From: Cyprinodon diabolis
Taxonomy: Eukaryota > Chordata > Actinopteri > Cyprinodontiformes > Cyprinodontidae
Direction: 5' to 3'
Length of the DNA: 64,000 bases
Assembly: GCA_030533445.1 (NCBI GenBank)
Contig: CM060070.1
Location: 35,766,501 to 35,830,500 of the forward strand
Shown here in pieces: positions 54,301 through 63,620 of this stretch (its first letter is position 1; every line of letters starts with the position of its first letter). Both the position numbers and the translations under genes were made by a program. The notes under the pieces were generated by a model. The model made no database searches and had not been told where the DNA came from. It saw only the letters and a program-made list of their open reading frames with translations.

Positions 54301-57146
54301 GGCAACAAAATCCATTTCAATTCATTCATCGCTGTTTGAAGTTTTACTCAACAGAACAACACTCAGTTTCTGTGGTCATAATGTTTTGACTGGTCTGTAT
54401 ACATGGATCAGAAAGTAAAAAGAATGTTTTTGCTTTTATCTCTCAGCCTAAGAAGGTCTAAAGAGCAGTGAGCGCCAAGGCCAGGCCACTTTTCTTCGGT
54501 GGTTCTGTTTCTTTCCTACCTCCAGCACACAAAGCTGAACAGCGGGACCAGGATGTGTACTGCCAGGCAAAGCCACTCATAGGATCCCTGCTGACTGGTG
54601 GGTTGAAACGATAGTGGATCCCTGGATTGTCCTCACTAAGCCGTAACTGATCAGACCAAAAGCAAAGCAGCAATATTTTATTTCCCTGCATCTTTGACCA
54701 ATCTGGGGGAAAATCCAGCTTTATATTTATTCTATCCTATTCTTACCAAGACAATTAGGGTCATATTTGTTGGTCCAAGAGCTTCAAGAGTTTCTGGTCC
54801 ATCAGCGGGCCGTCTGTAGTGGAAAGTGGTCCCAGCAGCGTTGACCCTTCGAGCCGTGTCAGTGGTGAGCTTCTCATTGATAAAATACTGATCATTCTTA
54901 CTCTTCAGGACTGAAACACATGGTAGAGACACATTTAGATATATTTCTCAGATTTAATGGTTTTTATGTTTGGTCATTCTGCATCAGGAAATAATTCTGC
55001 AAGAAACCAAACTTCAAACCCTCCTAATAGCCTTTAACTATCAGGCTTATCGTCAGTGCTCAATCCCGCTGGGTTCTAGCTGGTGTATTATGTTATTCTT
55101 GTTCAATTTTTTCAGGTCCACATTTGTGTGACCATTTTTTCCTGCTGTAAACACCAGAATTACCCCATTGTGGGACAATAAAGCAATTCAAAGTGTAATT
55201 TCAAAGATAGGACCAGTGTGGGACTAAAGTCAGCAGAAACGTTTTAAATCCCCGTATAAATCAGCTTGTGTAACTAGCTGCTAGCCCCGATACACCAGCT
55301 GTCCATTGTGTTTTAATTGCCTGTTCCTCCTGTATCTCAACCTTTCAATCGGTATCCAGAAACTGCCCTGGCTGTGAGTATCCAATATCTTTCATCTCCA
55401 GTACTTGGATACTGGAAGCAAACCATCTAGTGGGCAGAGAAGGAATTCCTTTTTAAGGTCTAGTTAGCATGTTTAATAGTAATCTACACAGCCAGAGCAA
55501 CTGGACCTGCCTTCCAGCTGCAAACACTAAACCATACTGCAAGACCAAATATGTTTAAACACCTCTTTGGTTTCCCTGTTCCAGCTGATCTTCCTTGGCT
55601 TAACAGATAATATTTATTATGATGACATCGTTCAACATTAGGGCTGGAACTCAGGGACAGGGTTAGAAGGCAAAGTTACAGTTAGATTAAGACTTTAGAA
55701 AAACTTCATGAAATAAAAAAAAAGACTTAATGTGGAAATGCCTGTGACTGTAACTTTATACTGCTGCTGCTTCCGAACCTTAGCCCAGGTACTGGTCTAC
55801 CTGGACCTGGCAGCTTTCAGCACCCAACACTGTTTTCTGTTATACTTCTGTTGTCTCGCCCTATTTTGAGGCCTATAGGCAACCACCTCTGCCTAACAGA
55901 CAGCATTCATGCATTATCTTTGAGCTCTGTTGGGATAATTCATCATGTTTTCAGATGTTACTTATTCAAGCTGATGTCTCTGCTAATCTGTTGGAATATC
56001 CTTAAACACCAAATCACCTTCTAGTTGCTATCCAATGAATGGCAAGCCTCCAGCTTTTTGCAGTGTCTACTACTTTCCAAACTTATACAGAATTTAGCAC
56101 CATAAAGAGGGTTAAAGTAGGGTGACCAAACGTCTGTAATTCCCCGGACATATCCGTATTTCACGTCCATGTCCTGATTTTTTAAATTACCGGTACCTTA
56201 ATTGGACCATTAAATTTACAGGCACTAGGGCACAGCACACAACGCTGCGTGTGACGTAATCCCTGAGCCGCGTCAGTGCGGGCAGCCCTGTTCTTAATCA
56301 GAATATAGATTGCGTGGCTGTCAGTACGCCAACAACATGCAAAAGCGCAAATGTATGTTTACCAACGATTTACAAAAGAGTTTTCCCGCTTTCAGACCAG
56401 GTCGAGACAAACGGGGGGCCTTGTGCACAGTGTGCTAAGCAGGCACATATGTCTCGGTGTGCAATGGAGGATTAAGGAATCTGAAAAGCCACCTGGACAC
56501 GGAAAGTAAAGATAGTCTATTGATATGTTTGTTCGTTTTTGGTACATTTTGAATAATTTTTGCTACAAAAGAGGTATTTTTTGTTAATTAGCTCATTTGT
56601 TAATTTATTTTTTCCAATAGCCCACAGAACAGATTATTTCGTTCATTGCTGAGGCTGAGTATTATCTGTTATTGGGAGTTGAGAGTTATTGTTAACTTTT
56701 ATTGTTAAGTGAGGGATGTTTAGATGAGACATTATTTCTTTCATTGTGCTATTCATTCATTACAGGAATTGTTAAGCATTTTTAATGAATACATTTTGAA
56801 TGAAATTATCATTTGTTATTGGAGTTATTGCTGTTGACTTTTACTGAAAAGCATTTTTATTAAATCAACTGTAAATATCATGTTATTGTAGGATTACGTA
56901 GGTCTATGTTAAGTGAGTGCGTGCCACAGACATCTCTATGCATGGGAACATAGATCCCAAACTCCCCCCGCCCCCCTAGTTAAGGACTAAGAAAAGAGTT
57001 TCAAAAATGTTTTAACCTGAATAAGACTCTCAGAAATGTGTTTGTTGAAATACACTTTAACTCACCAAGGTAGTTGAGGGAGATGTTGAGCTCCTGTATG
57101 TGGATGAACACTGATCCTTTAGGTATTCTCACCACTTCTTCATATT
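44212..57146 (-). CDS. adamts10: adamts10, C-terminal half (split gene)
   Basis: Secreted ADAMTS-family protein of the extracellular matrix; human ADAMTS10 is linked to fibrillin microfibrils and Weill-Marchesani syndrome. Eight in-phase exons give about 386 residues to the stop: spacer domain, four C-terminal thrombospondin type 1 repeats (TSRs) and a PLAC domain ending CKTCQGH. Remembered human ADAMTS10 has the same layout and close matches such as [22 protein letters not shown] and the KTCQGH end. ADAMTS6 is the main alternative; the neighbouring myo1f decides for adamts10. The TSR sequons CSRSCNGG and CTPSCGPG fit O-fucosylation (C-x2-S-C-x2-G), while the first and last of the four ([16 protein letters not shown]) lack the Ser/Thr. 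N-glycosylation sequons: NIS, NMT, NHS. Pro-, protease, disintegrin, first TSR and Cys-rich parts lie right of the window. Coordinates span introns. Confidence 0.92.
44476..44790 (-). repeat. L2-like LINE 3'-tail fragment
   Basis: Reverse of the tail seen at 59748-59985: CATCATCTCAAGG, AATCCCTCACA, ACTCCCTTTTAACAGGAAG, GAGTCCATCTGCTGAGGCC, AGACAGAAGCAGAC. Same strand as adamts10, 155 bp upstream of its last exon. Confidence 0.75.
45357..45388. repeat. (TA)n microsatellite
   Basis: About 16 TA units, followed by AAATAAATAAA. Confidence 0.9.
45537..45571. repeat. (TCAA)n microsatellite
   Basis: About eight TCAA units with one G substitution. Confidence 0.9.
46482..46647 (-). CDS. adamts10: adamts10 exon, last TSR (C-terminal part)
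   Basis: Encodes [55 protein letters not shown]. It completes the TSR begun by WVTGPWGE in the preceding exon. Phase 0 in, phase 1 out. Acceptor GGTTCAG, donor GTCAGA. Confidence 0.93.
48421..49174. mobile_element. TIR/foldback element carrying a palindromic minisatellite
   Basis: Inverted ends of about 90 bp: left TACGGAAGAGGATTAGGGCC then ACTGG and an A run; right in reverse TACGGGGAGGATTAGGGCC then ACTGA and an A run, then GTTAACTGATTTTT, TTTATTTCAGT, ATGGGAAAAAAGTCAGAATT in both. Flanks TTAAAC at 48415-48420 and 49175-49180 are identical. A third copy of the arm (49011 onward) makes a nearly perfect 131-bp palindrome at 49011-49141. Confidence 0.7.
48502..49010. repeat. 20-bp minisatellite with 60-bp higher-order unit
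   Basis: About 25 units of TCTCAGAATTCTGACTTTAA and variants (TCACAG, ending TTTTT). Every intact unit holds the perfect palindrome TCAGAATTCTGA, and so a GAATTC site. From 48541 to 48720 three consecutive 60-bp blocks are identical, showing amplification of three-unit blocks. The last units (48966-49010) turn into the inverse orientation. Confidence 0.95.
50315..51694 (-). mobile_element. Decayed Tc1-family transposon, one end truncated
   Basis: The left end (about 50315) starts GGGTCCTTCTCAATATATTA. An inner end block GGCATACAGCTCATGAAAAC with AAATTCCTATCTCACAAA at 50442-50489 is repeated in reverse at 51648-51694, but the outer 125 bp are missing at the right. This marks a long-ended fish Tc1 family (from memory, very common in fishes). 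Antisense-oriented? No: it lies on the same strand as adamts10. Confidence 0.85.
50571..51525 (-). pseudogene. Tc1 transposase pseudogene
   Basis: Starts [20 protein letters not shown] at 51525 and ends SAKGFLTKY before the stop at 50571. Between them the frame shifts at least three times (around 51337-51379, 51126-51185 and 50800-50870). The HTH part ([13 protein letters not shown]), the middle ([19 protein letters not shown]) and the catalytic end ([18 protein letters not shown]) are visible; the second Asp region is hit by a frameshift. Confidence 0.88.
52099..52275 (-). CDS. adamts10: adamts10 exon, third C-terminal TSR
   Basis: Encodes [59 protein letters not shown]. 177 nt, phase 0 both ends. 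CTPSCGPG is an O-fucosylation sequon. Acceptor GTGCAG, donor GTAAGA. Confidence 0.95.
52276..53508. other. adamts10 intron occupied by a foldback element
   Basis: Beyond the foldback element (52540-53284) there is only short unremarkable sequence. Confidence 0.7.
52540..53284. mobile_element. Foldback element with about 250-bp inverted arms
   Basis: Ends TTATGGAAGAAAAACAGTCT (left) and, reversed, TTATGGAAGTAAAACAGTCT (right). Arms continue in parallel with ACACATTGAATTCC, TTGCCTGCAAAAA, GTGAACTCAA, CAGTCGAGCAGCTTCTAGC, ATGAGCTCA-like blocks to about 52795 and down to about 53035. The 240-bp centre is unique. No coding frame. Confidence 0.75.
53509..53713 (-). CDS. adamts10: adamts10 exon, second C-terminal TSR
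   Basis: Encodes [57 protein letters not shown], then [11 protein letters not shown], the start of the next TSR. Contains O-fucosylation sequon CSRSCNGG and N-glycosylation sequon NHS. The first C completes an Asn codon. Acceptor TTCCAG, donor GTACAA. Confidence 0.95.
53841..53970 (-). CDS. adamts10: adamts10 exon, first C-terminal TSR (second half)
   Basis: Encodes [42 protein letters not shown]. Opens with GT completing Gly and closes with AA of a split Asn codon. Acceptor GATCAG, donor GTGAGT. Confidence 0.93.
54110..54235 (-). repeat. LINE 3'-tail fragment (same family as 10185-10314)
   Basis: Inverse of TTATCACTGCTGCTCTTTAA, GTCTTGAGAGCTGTACTGAA, TTTATTTTTGTATA. Truncated before the AATAAAG tail seen in the other copy. 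Confidence 0.6.
54520..54646 (-). CDS. adamts10: adamts10 exon, spacer end and TSR start
   Basis: Encodes [42 protein letters not shown] plus the first base of a Gly codon. HYRFNPP ends the spacer; [16 protein letters not shown] opens the first C-terminal TSR and lacks the Ser/Thr of the O-fucose sequon. Acceptor GATCAG, donor GTAGGA. Confidence 0.94.
54747..54910 (-). CDS. adamts10: adamts10 exon, spacer domain
   Basis: Encodes [57 protein letters not shown]-(H/Q)-R and LEALGP-N are spacer signatures. NMT is an N-glycosylation sequon. Opens with TC completing a Val codon. Acceptor TTTCAG, donor GTAAGA. Confidence 0.94.
54911..57065. other. adamts10 intron with hAT remnant
   Basis: Contains a retroelement-like tail near 55060-55200 (CCCATTGTGGGACAATAAAG) and a hAT 5'-end remnant (56118-56515). 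The rest shows nothing recognised. Confidence 0.6.
56118..56515 (+). pseudogene. hAT element 5' end with transposase N-terminus, broken
   Basis: Begins TAGGGTGACCAAACGTC, a hAT-like terminal sequence. An ATG at 56337 opens [19 protein letters not shown], then a C-T-V-C pair, a TAA at 56436, and in the same frame [16 protein letters not shown]. This is the BED-like zinc finger start found in hAT transposases, interrupted by one in-frame stop. No matching right end was found. Confidence 0.55.
57066..57146 (-). CDS. adamts10: adamts10 exon, spacer domain start
   Basis: Encodes [26 protein letters not shown] plus G of a Val codon. The V-x-IP-x-GSVFI-I-E/DLN pattern opens ADAMTS spacer domains. 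NIS is an N-glycosylation sequon. Acceptor CCCCAG, donor GTGAGT. It is the most 5' adamts10 exon in this window. Confidence 0.93.
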
Positions 57147-57179
57147 CTGGGGAGAAGAAAAAGACAACAAAAATGAAAG

Positions 57180-58100
57180 TAAAAAGGAGTTTTATTCAGT
57201 GTTTTACATTCTGGGACATCAACTTGCTAAGAAGAGGCTTTAGTTTCCAGCTGTATTCACAGTTAGATAACCTAAAATATTTGCTTAGAAAGAACATCTC
57301 TGCAAAGAACATTGTAAAAATAAGAAATATCCTGTCCATGGGTTATGCTGAGAAACTAGTCCACGCATTTGTTATTTCAAAGCTGGACTATTATATTTTT
57401 TACTATCAGGAAGTCCAAAATATTTAGTTAATAGACTTTGGTTGTTCCAATAAGCTGCTGCCAGCGTTCTGATGAAAATTATGAAGACGGATCATATCTC
57501 TCCTCACTTACAGTTAGATCCAGAAAACAATTAAAAACCCTCCTCCACATATAAAGCTGATTGTTCCTTATGTTCCTAACAGACCACTTCACTCTCAAAT
57601 CCGCAGGTTTACTAGTGGTTCCTAGAATTTCTAAAGGTAGAATGGGAGGCAGATCTCTGGGTCAGAGCCTGTGTTCTGATGAACATTATAGTTAGAGTGG
57701 CTCAGATTATCCTTATGCTGCTATAGGCTTAGACTGCTGGAGGACATAGGGACCCCTTTTCATAATTCTGCTTCTTTCTATCTATATTCTCCCATTCTGT
57801 TGTTTTTGTTAGTTCAGTGTCTATAGGTATGCCCTCTCTGCTTTTTCTCATAGTAGCTTCATCTGCGCTGTTTCTGTTTGGCTGTGACTCCATCCTGGAG
57901 AGAAATATCAGCTGGACTGCTGCCATCAACACCTTTTTTTTATAGATGTTGGAACTTGGCCTATGTTTCAGTGTAGTCCTGTTTCTCTTACTGTGACTAA
58001 CTGTATGTGTTCTTTTTCATCCTGTGACATGGAAGCTGGCTCAGAGCTACCCTCTCGTCTGATTTTAAGTCTGATTTTATTCAAATCAAAAACACATCCC
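57180..58100 (+). mobile_element. L2/Maui-like LINE fragment, 3' part
   Basis: A frame at 57240-57424 reads RKNISAKNIVKIRNILSMGY and EKLVHAFVISKLDYY, the segment after the RT domain of L2-type ORFs (compare SKISKIKRLMSK-DLEKLIHAFIFSRIDFC at 59000). Downstream GAACATTATAGTTAGAGTGG and TTAGACTGCTGGAGGACAT are typical 3' non-coding blocks of fish L2 elements, from memory. Confidence 0.6.
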
Positions 58101-58139
58101 TCATGTTGAGTGTTTTGGCCCTTATAATCATCAATTATC

Positions 58140-59985
58140 AAACCACTGTTGAAAAAGAGAAGCTTGGAAAAACTAGCCCTTCAGAACTACACACCCATAT
58201 ATAACATCTCCTGCATCAGTAAGATTAATAAAAAAAACTTGTGTTTCAACAGTTAACTGCCTTCTTAACAATGACAAGCTGCTTTGATGTCTTCCAGTCA
58301 GGTTTTCATGCCAAGCATGGTACAGAGACTGCCCTGATTAAGGTGTTTAATGACATCAATATAAATTCAGACTCTGGAAGAACCACAGTCCTGGTATTAT
58401 TGGACCTCAGTTCAACATTTGATACTGTTTATCACTTGATTTTATTAGAGCGTCTGGAAAACTGGGTCGGCCTTTCTGGTAGACTACTGGACTGGTTTAA
58501 ATCATACCTGAAGAACAAAGACGTCTATGTGTTAGTATGAAACTTTAAACCAGAGATCAGAAGATTCACATGTGGGATTCCTCAAAGCTCCACTCTGGAA
58601 CCCCTCCTATTCAACATCTACATGGTCCCCTTGGTACAGATTATAGCAAAAGACCAGATCAGTTACCATAACTATGGAGACGACAGACAGCTTTACATCA
58701 CAATGTCACCAGGTGACTATGAACCCATCAGTGCGTGGATTAGATGCTTAGAACAGACCAGTATGTGGATGCACCATAATTTTCTACAACTGAATAAAAA
58801 CAAAACTGAGGTAATAATTTTCATCTGATCTATCTTCGGACCAAAGGAAGAGAGATCCAGAGTTAGCGCACAGCTTCAGCTACTATAGCTAGAAACTACT
58901 GATTGTGGCAGAAATTTCGGTCTCATGATGGACTCAGACCTGAACCTTCAGAGGCACATAAATGCTGTTTTACTAAGTCAGCCTTTTATCACTCGAAGAA
59001 CATCTCCAAGATTAAAAGACTAATGTCCAAGCAGGATCTAGAAAAACTAATTCATGCATTTATCTTTAGTAGAATTGATTTTTGTAACACTCTCTTCATA
59101 TGTTTGGCTAGAAAGTCCATCATACAGCTGCAGCTGATCTAAAACAATGCTGCCCATGTTCTCACTAGAACTAAGAAGGTAGGACACATCAGCCTGGTTC
59201 TGAAGTCCGTCCACTGGCTCCTTCTGTTAGTCTATAAATCAATAAATAGATTAGCACCTAAATACATAACAGATTTATTGTCAGTGTATCAACCTCCCAG
59301 ACCACTCAGGTTCCAGCCTAATCTATTCACCCAGAACTAGAATCAAACATAGAGAAGCAGCATTTAGTTCCTATGCTCTACTTATCAAGAACAAACTCCC
59401 AGAAGACATTAAAAGCCTGAGTTCTTTTAAGTCAAAGTTAAAAACAATTTGTTTAGAACTGTCTTTGACTTTTAAGTTAAACTATTACTGTAAATTAGGT
59501 ATTATTAGTTTAAGGTTGTGGTCTAACTGGTTTATTTGTTTTACTCATGTTTTTTATCTTTATTTTGCATTTATTCTGCTTTTATTGTAAAGCACTGAAT
59601 TGTCCATATACTGAATTGTGCTATACAAATAAGCTTGCCTTGCCTTTCCTGGCTGTGCGTTTCCTGGACAGGGCTGCCTCAAGGGTTGGCAGTTACTTTT
59701 TGTATCTCTGCTTCTGTCTCCTTGAACCCCAGTCGGTCTCAGCAGATGGCCGCTCACACTGAGCCTGGTTCTGCTAGAGGTTCCTTCCTGTTAAAAGGGA
59801 GTTTTCCTCTCCACTGTCGCAACACGCATGCTAAGTGTGAGGGATTGCCTTCGATTCAGTGCAATCAGCTGGTTGTCTTTAGACAGAAAACTTTGAACCA
59901 ATCCGACTGTATGATCTGGTTAAATTGTCTCTGTAAAGAGCCTTGAGATGACATGAGAAATTATAAATAAACTGAACTGAATTTT
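58140..59985 (+). mobile_element. L2-like LINE, 5'-truncated, antisense to adamts10
   Basis: Runs from mid reverse transcriptase to a complete 3' tail: SGFHAKHGTETALIKVFNDI (RT), VLVLLDLSSTFDTV (first Asp of the RT site), [25 protein letters not shown] (normally YADD), DFCNTLF, then the conserved tail 59748-59985 ending AATAAACTGAACTGAATT. The frame has several stops and frameshifts; no endonuclease part. Confidence 0.8.
58241..59142 (+). pseudogene. L2-like reverse transcriptase pseudogene
   Basis: Three consecutive open pieces (58241-58540, 58622-58828, 58903-59142) cover RT motifs from FDVFQSGFHAKHGTETAL to DFCNTLFICLARKSIIQ. They are separated by stops or shifts, and the catalytic box reads YGDD instead of the YADD usual in this clade. 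Confidence 0.78.
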
Positions 59986-61368
59986 CTCTCCAGTCACACC
60001 ATCTGTCTTTCCTCCATGTTTTTTTTCTTTCTTCTTTTTAATCATCTCACCTCGAATCTTGCCTCACTCTGCCTTTTTCAGCTTAGCTCTGCCATCCAGC
60101 CTAAAGACCAGGTGCTGAAGCCCCATAAATAACTCGAACTCGCTGGACGGTGACAGAATAAAAAAAGCTGAACTACAATCTAACGCCTTCCAGTGGCAGT
60201 TTTCTGATTCCACACTTTGGAGCACGAGAGGTTTTTGGACACACAAGACATTGTCTAAAAGTGTCAGAGAAAAGTTCTGAGAGAAAAATCTGTTTACAGT
60301 AATTAAGTAACCTCTCACCTCCTGCTTGAGTGACAGATTTTGAGAAATGGGGAGAAACTTTTAGTCGACATTAATGTATCAGTGCAAAGATTGGAGCACA
60401 GATAATACAGCAGTTTTAGGAGATCTCTTTTTCTCAAACAGGCTGAACTCCAGCACACATTCATGTCATTTTTCTTAGCTATACAGTGCAGGCGCGGTTT
60501 GGCCTCATTCTGTGGTCATAAAACTCTCTCTATATGGATAATGTTATCGCTTGGTATGTTAATAATAGAGTAAAGGAAATGCAAAGACATTCCTGAATTT
60601 TGATGCATAGTTTTCTACTGCATTTTGCCTTCATTTCTCACATATTATCACTTTAGTGCTTAATACACACTGAAACTTAATGTGTAAAGTTTGTTTGTAC
60701 ATATATATTTACTTCCTTGCACTTCCGCTGCAAAGAAAATTGAAAAATAGGATATCAAAGTGCCTGCGACTCAAAATGCACATGTGTGAGGTGAACCAAA
60801 TGGAAAGCCACACATATAAAAAGTGCCCCCAAAGCTCTGCTGCAGGTCAAAAAATCCAGAGGGATCCTTTAAATCACTGCAGCAGACAGCAGAGGAGAAG
60901 TGTTGGCTGAAGGCCTTTTTGGAGTCTAGAGAAGTCAAAAGCTGGCTGTAGACATGACTGAGCGATTCTCCCAGTTATAAATCCTAGGTGGAACCAGAGG
61001 CCGTCCCCTGTCCTGTGCCTGGAGTTTAAGTTTGGTTGATGAGAAGACACTTTGTGCTGTGTCATTGTGACCCAAAGTATTTTCGTTATAGCTGTTGTTG
61101 ATCTAAACTCACTTTAGTTGAGGTTTAGGCTGATTTCGACAAAACAAAACATTTAAAGCTTTTTTCAAAGCTAAAAGAATTTTCAGTATATAGTTGGACA
61201 ATTTGAGCACCAAGTCATTTTGCTGATGACTTAAACTTAGTAGATGACCTCATTAGTCTCTCATATAGTTGTGGAGGATCTTCATACACTCTTGTTTACA
61301 AGCTCGGTTTAGGTAATGATATCAATTTGACAGCTAGACTGAGGTCTAGACTTAAACTGGGCCACTGC

Positions 61369-61397
61369 TTTGTTTTGTTTTGTTTTGTTTTTTTTCT
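61369..61397. repeat. (TTTTG)n microsatellite
   Basis: Four to five TTTTG units followed by a T run. Confidence 0.85.
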
Positions 61398-61479
61398 CAG
61401 ATATGTTGCATATTTGCTGCTGAATTTAGGATTACAGTTGTATTAATGACCCAGTTCAGCTGACAGTTTTCCTAACATT

Positions 61480-61790
61480 AGATTTTAGAACATCTTGCTA
61501 AACAGAAGGTTTATGATCGACCAGATGTCTTGCAGTTCATCTTTGCACAGCCATGTTGTTTTTATAGAGTAGATGCAAAGGTGCTGTGTGGACTGAGATC
61601 TGATGACTGTGGAGGCCAAATAAGTACAGTGAACTCATTCTCATGTTCAATAAATCAGTCCTAGATGATTTGCTCTTTAAAACATGGTGTGTTATCCTGC
61701 TGGAAGTAGCCATCAGAGGATCGGTGCACTCTGGTCATAAAGAGATGGAAAGGTCAGCAACAATATTCAGCTGTCACTTCTGAAGCACTT
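61480..61790 (-). pseudogene. Tc1-family transposase fragment (fourth lineage)
   Basis: Minus strand reads SSDGYFQ-type CTACTTCCAGCAGGATAAC (YFQQDN, second Asp), IEHENEFTVLIWPPQSSDLS, then loses similarity. The FEHDNEF-VL-WPPQSPDL block belongs to a Tc1-related group distinct from the three other copies in this window. Confidence 0.7.
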
Positions 61791-62171
61791 TTCTCTGATA
61801 AATGAAACTCAAAAGGAGATTAACGACACCATAATGATGAAAGGAGTGTTCAAACTTAAAGAAGTTTAGCCTTTAGCTTATGAGTCTGTAGATCGTCTTG
61901 GATGCTGAGGCTGAAACAAACTGTGACACAACATTCCATAAAAAGAAAATCAAAAACAATCCACCCTCGTCTATTCAGCCAGCACAACAATTATCTTTAA
62001 CAAACCCCCCTTACAGACACTTAGACAGGTATGGGGCATTGCAGGCTAACAACAGAAGCAAAACGATCCCCATTCCAAAGCAATGGACCCCTTCGACCGT
62101 TTCAATTTGCATGCTTTCAAAACAAAAGCAAGGTGACCTACTGCATAAAACCTCAAACTTAACCGTATTTC

Positions 62172-62305
62172 TGACATTTTGAATTGAAAAAGCTTCCTGA
62201 ATGGGAAGCGAAACGTCTTCAAACTTGGAAACAAAGTCCAGTGGATTGTTTTTTGGAAAGACAAGGACCTGGATGACTGAGAATCTTCACCAGCATATGT
62301 GACAC
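62172..62305 (+). repeat. Dispersed repeat end, copy 3
   Basis: Same blocks as 16500-16612 and, in reverse, 15722-15860: TTTTGAATTGAAAAAGCTTC, GAAGCGAAACGTCTTCAAAC, AACAAAGTCCAGTGGATTG, ending GACTGAGAATCTTCACCAGC. Confidence 0.65.
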
Positions 62306-63329
62306 ATTCTCCATGGTTAAACATAGGCCTCTAATAGCCACGCCCCCAGGACGTCGGGAAGAAGGATGAAAGGTCGGGTGGAGTCAATGGATGCCTCCTT
62401 TTCTCTTTTGTTCCTACGCCTTGGACATCTAGCCACAAACTGAGCTGTTTTCTGGAGGAATAGTTAATTGCCATATTTAGTTTAACAGATATCAAAGTCT
62501 GAGATTTAAAATTAAGAGTTAACATTAAATATATATTTGGATTCAAGATTTATATTATTATATCTAATAAGATATTTATCAGATGTAAGATTTAGAAATA
62601 AATGTGGGATTAATAGAAAGATATAGGATGTAAAAGTAGATTTAAAAATATATATATATATAAATTAAACTTTTAAACATAATGTTTGCCAATAAATGTG
62701 AGAGAAAACCCCTCAATTTGAATTAAGGGTAAAAAAACAGAAATGTGACTTTTTTTAAAGACAGAAACATTTTTACATTTTGTGCACATTTTGTGTGGTA
62801 GCAACAGGAAAAGTTCCTGCTGAAAATATCAAAATCTGACATTTTTAATAAAGTTCATGTTAAGAAGAGATATTTGGAAAAGATAAAATATCTAATTTCA
62901 TTCTAATCACCCTCTCCCAATGGAGAAGAGTGGAAAAGGACACATTTATAATAATTCCTTCTGCAGATCTTGGCTAAAAAGTTGGGTTCCTCCAAATAAC
63001 CCTGCGCAGTAGCAGAGTTGTGTCACAGGGTAATTTGTTGTCATAACTTTACTCAGTGAAATGACTGCCTAGCTTTCTGAAACAAAACAAAAAAAAACAG
63101 GGTATGCAGGAATTTCTTTCAGAGCTTACTCTGGATTGCAGCTAAAGTGTTTAATGTTGTGTTTTTATTGGAAATGGATTAAAAAGAATAAAATAAACAG
63201 AAATAAAGATGTACAATCTTGATAAGTTTCACTTCTCTATGAACTTCTCATAGAGAAATAGTCTAGGCTGTTAGATATCCACCCATCCGACTGATTTTCA
63301 AGCAAGCATAGGTCAGTAGCTTACCTGTT

Positions 63330-63620
63330 TTGTTTTTTTGGTTCTTTTTGTTCTTCATGTAACTGTTTTCTAGTGCCTCCTGCTAAACATTCTATTGCTT
63401 TATTCAAAGTTGTGAATGTTTTTAATGAACCCTTTATGAATTACTCTTAACCTTTGATCCTGCAAATCTTTATAACGTCATTGTTCTTCCTATTGTTCCG
63501 TTACTGCTGCTGTTAAGTGCATGCTTATAATTGTTCTCACCATGTATTGATTAGCTCTACACCTTTGTACATCTGGCTAAGGACTGAAGATGAAACATAG
63601 CCTTTTGTTGAACTATGATT
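63330..63620 (+). repeat. Possible non-LTR retroelement 3' region
   Basis: CATCTGGCTAAGGACTGAAGATGAAA followed by TAGCC recalls the 3' ends of fish LINEs. No coding part and no second copy in the window. Confidence 0.3.

Noticed and set aside
60064..60318. Possible further adamts10 exon on the minus strand
   Set aside because: The frame lacks the cysteine pattern of the Cys-rich or disintegrin domains and no in-phase acceptor and donor pair could be set.
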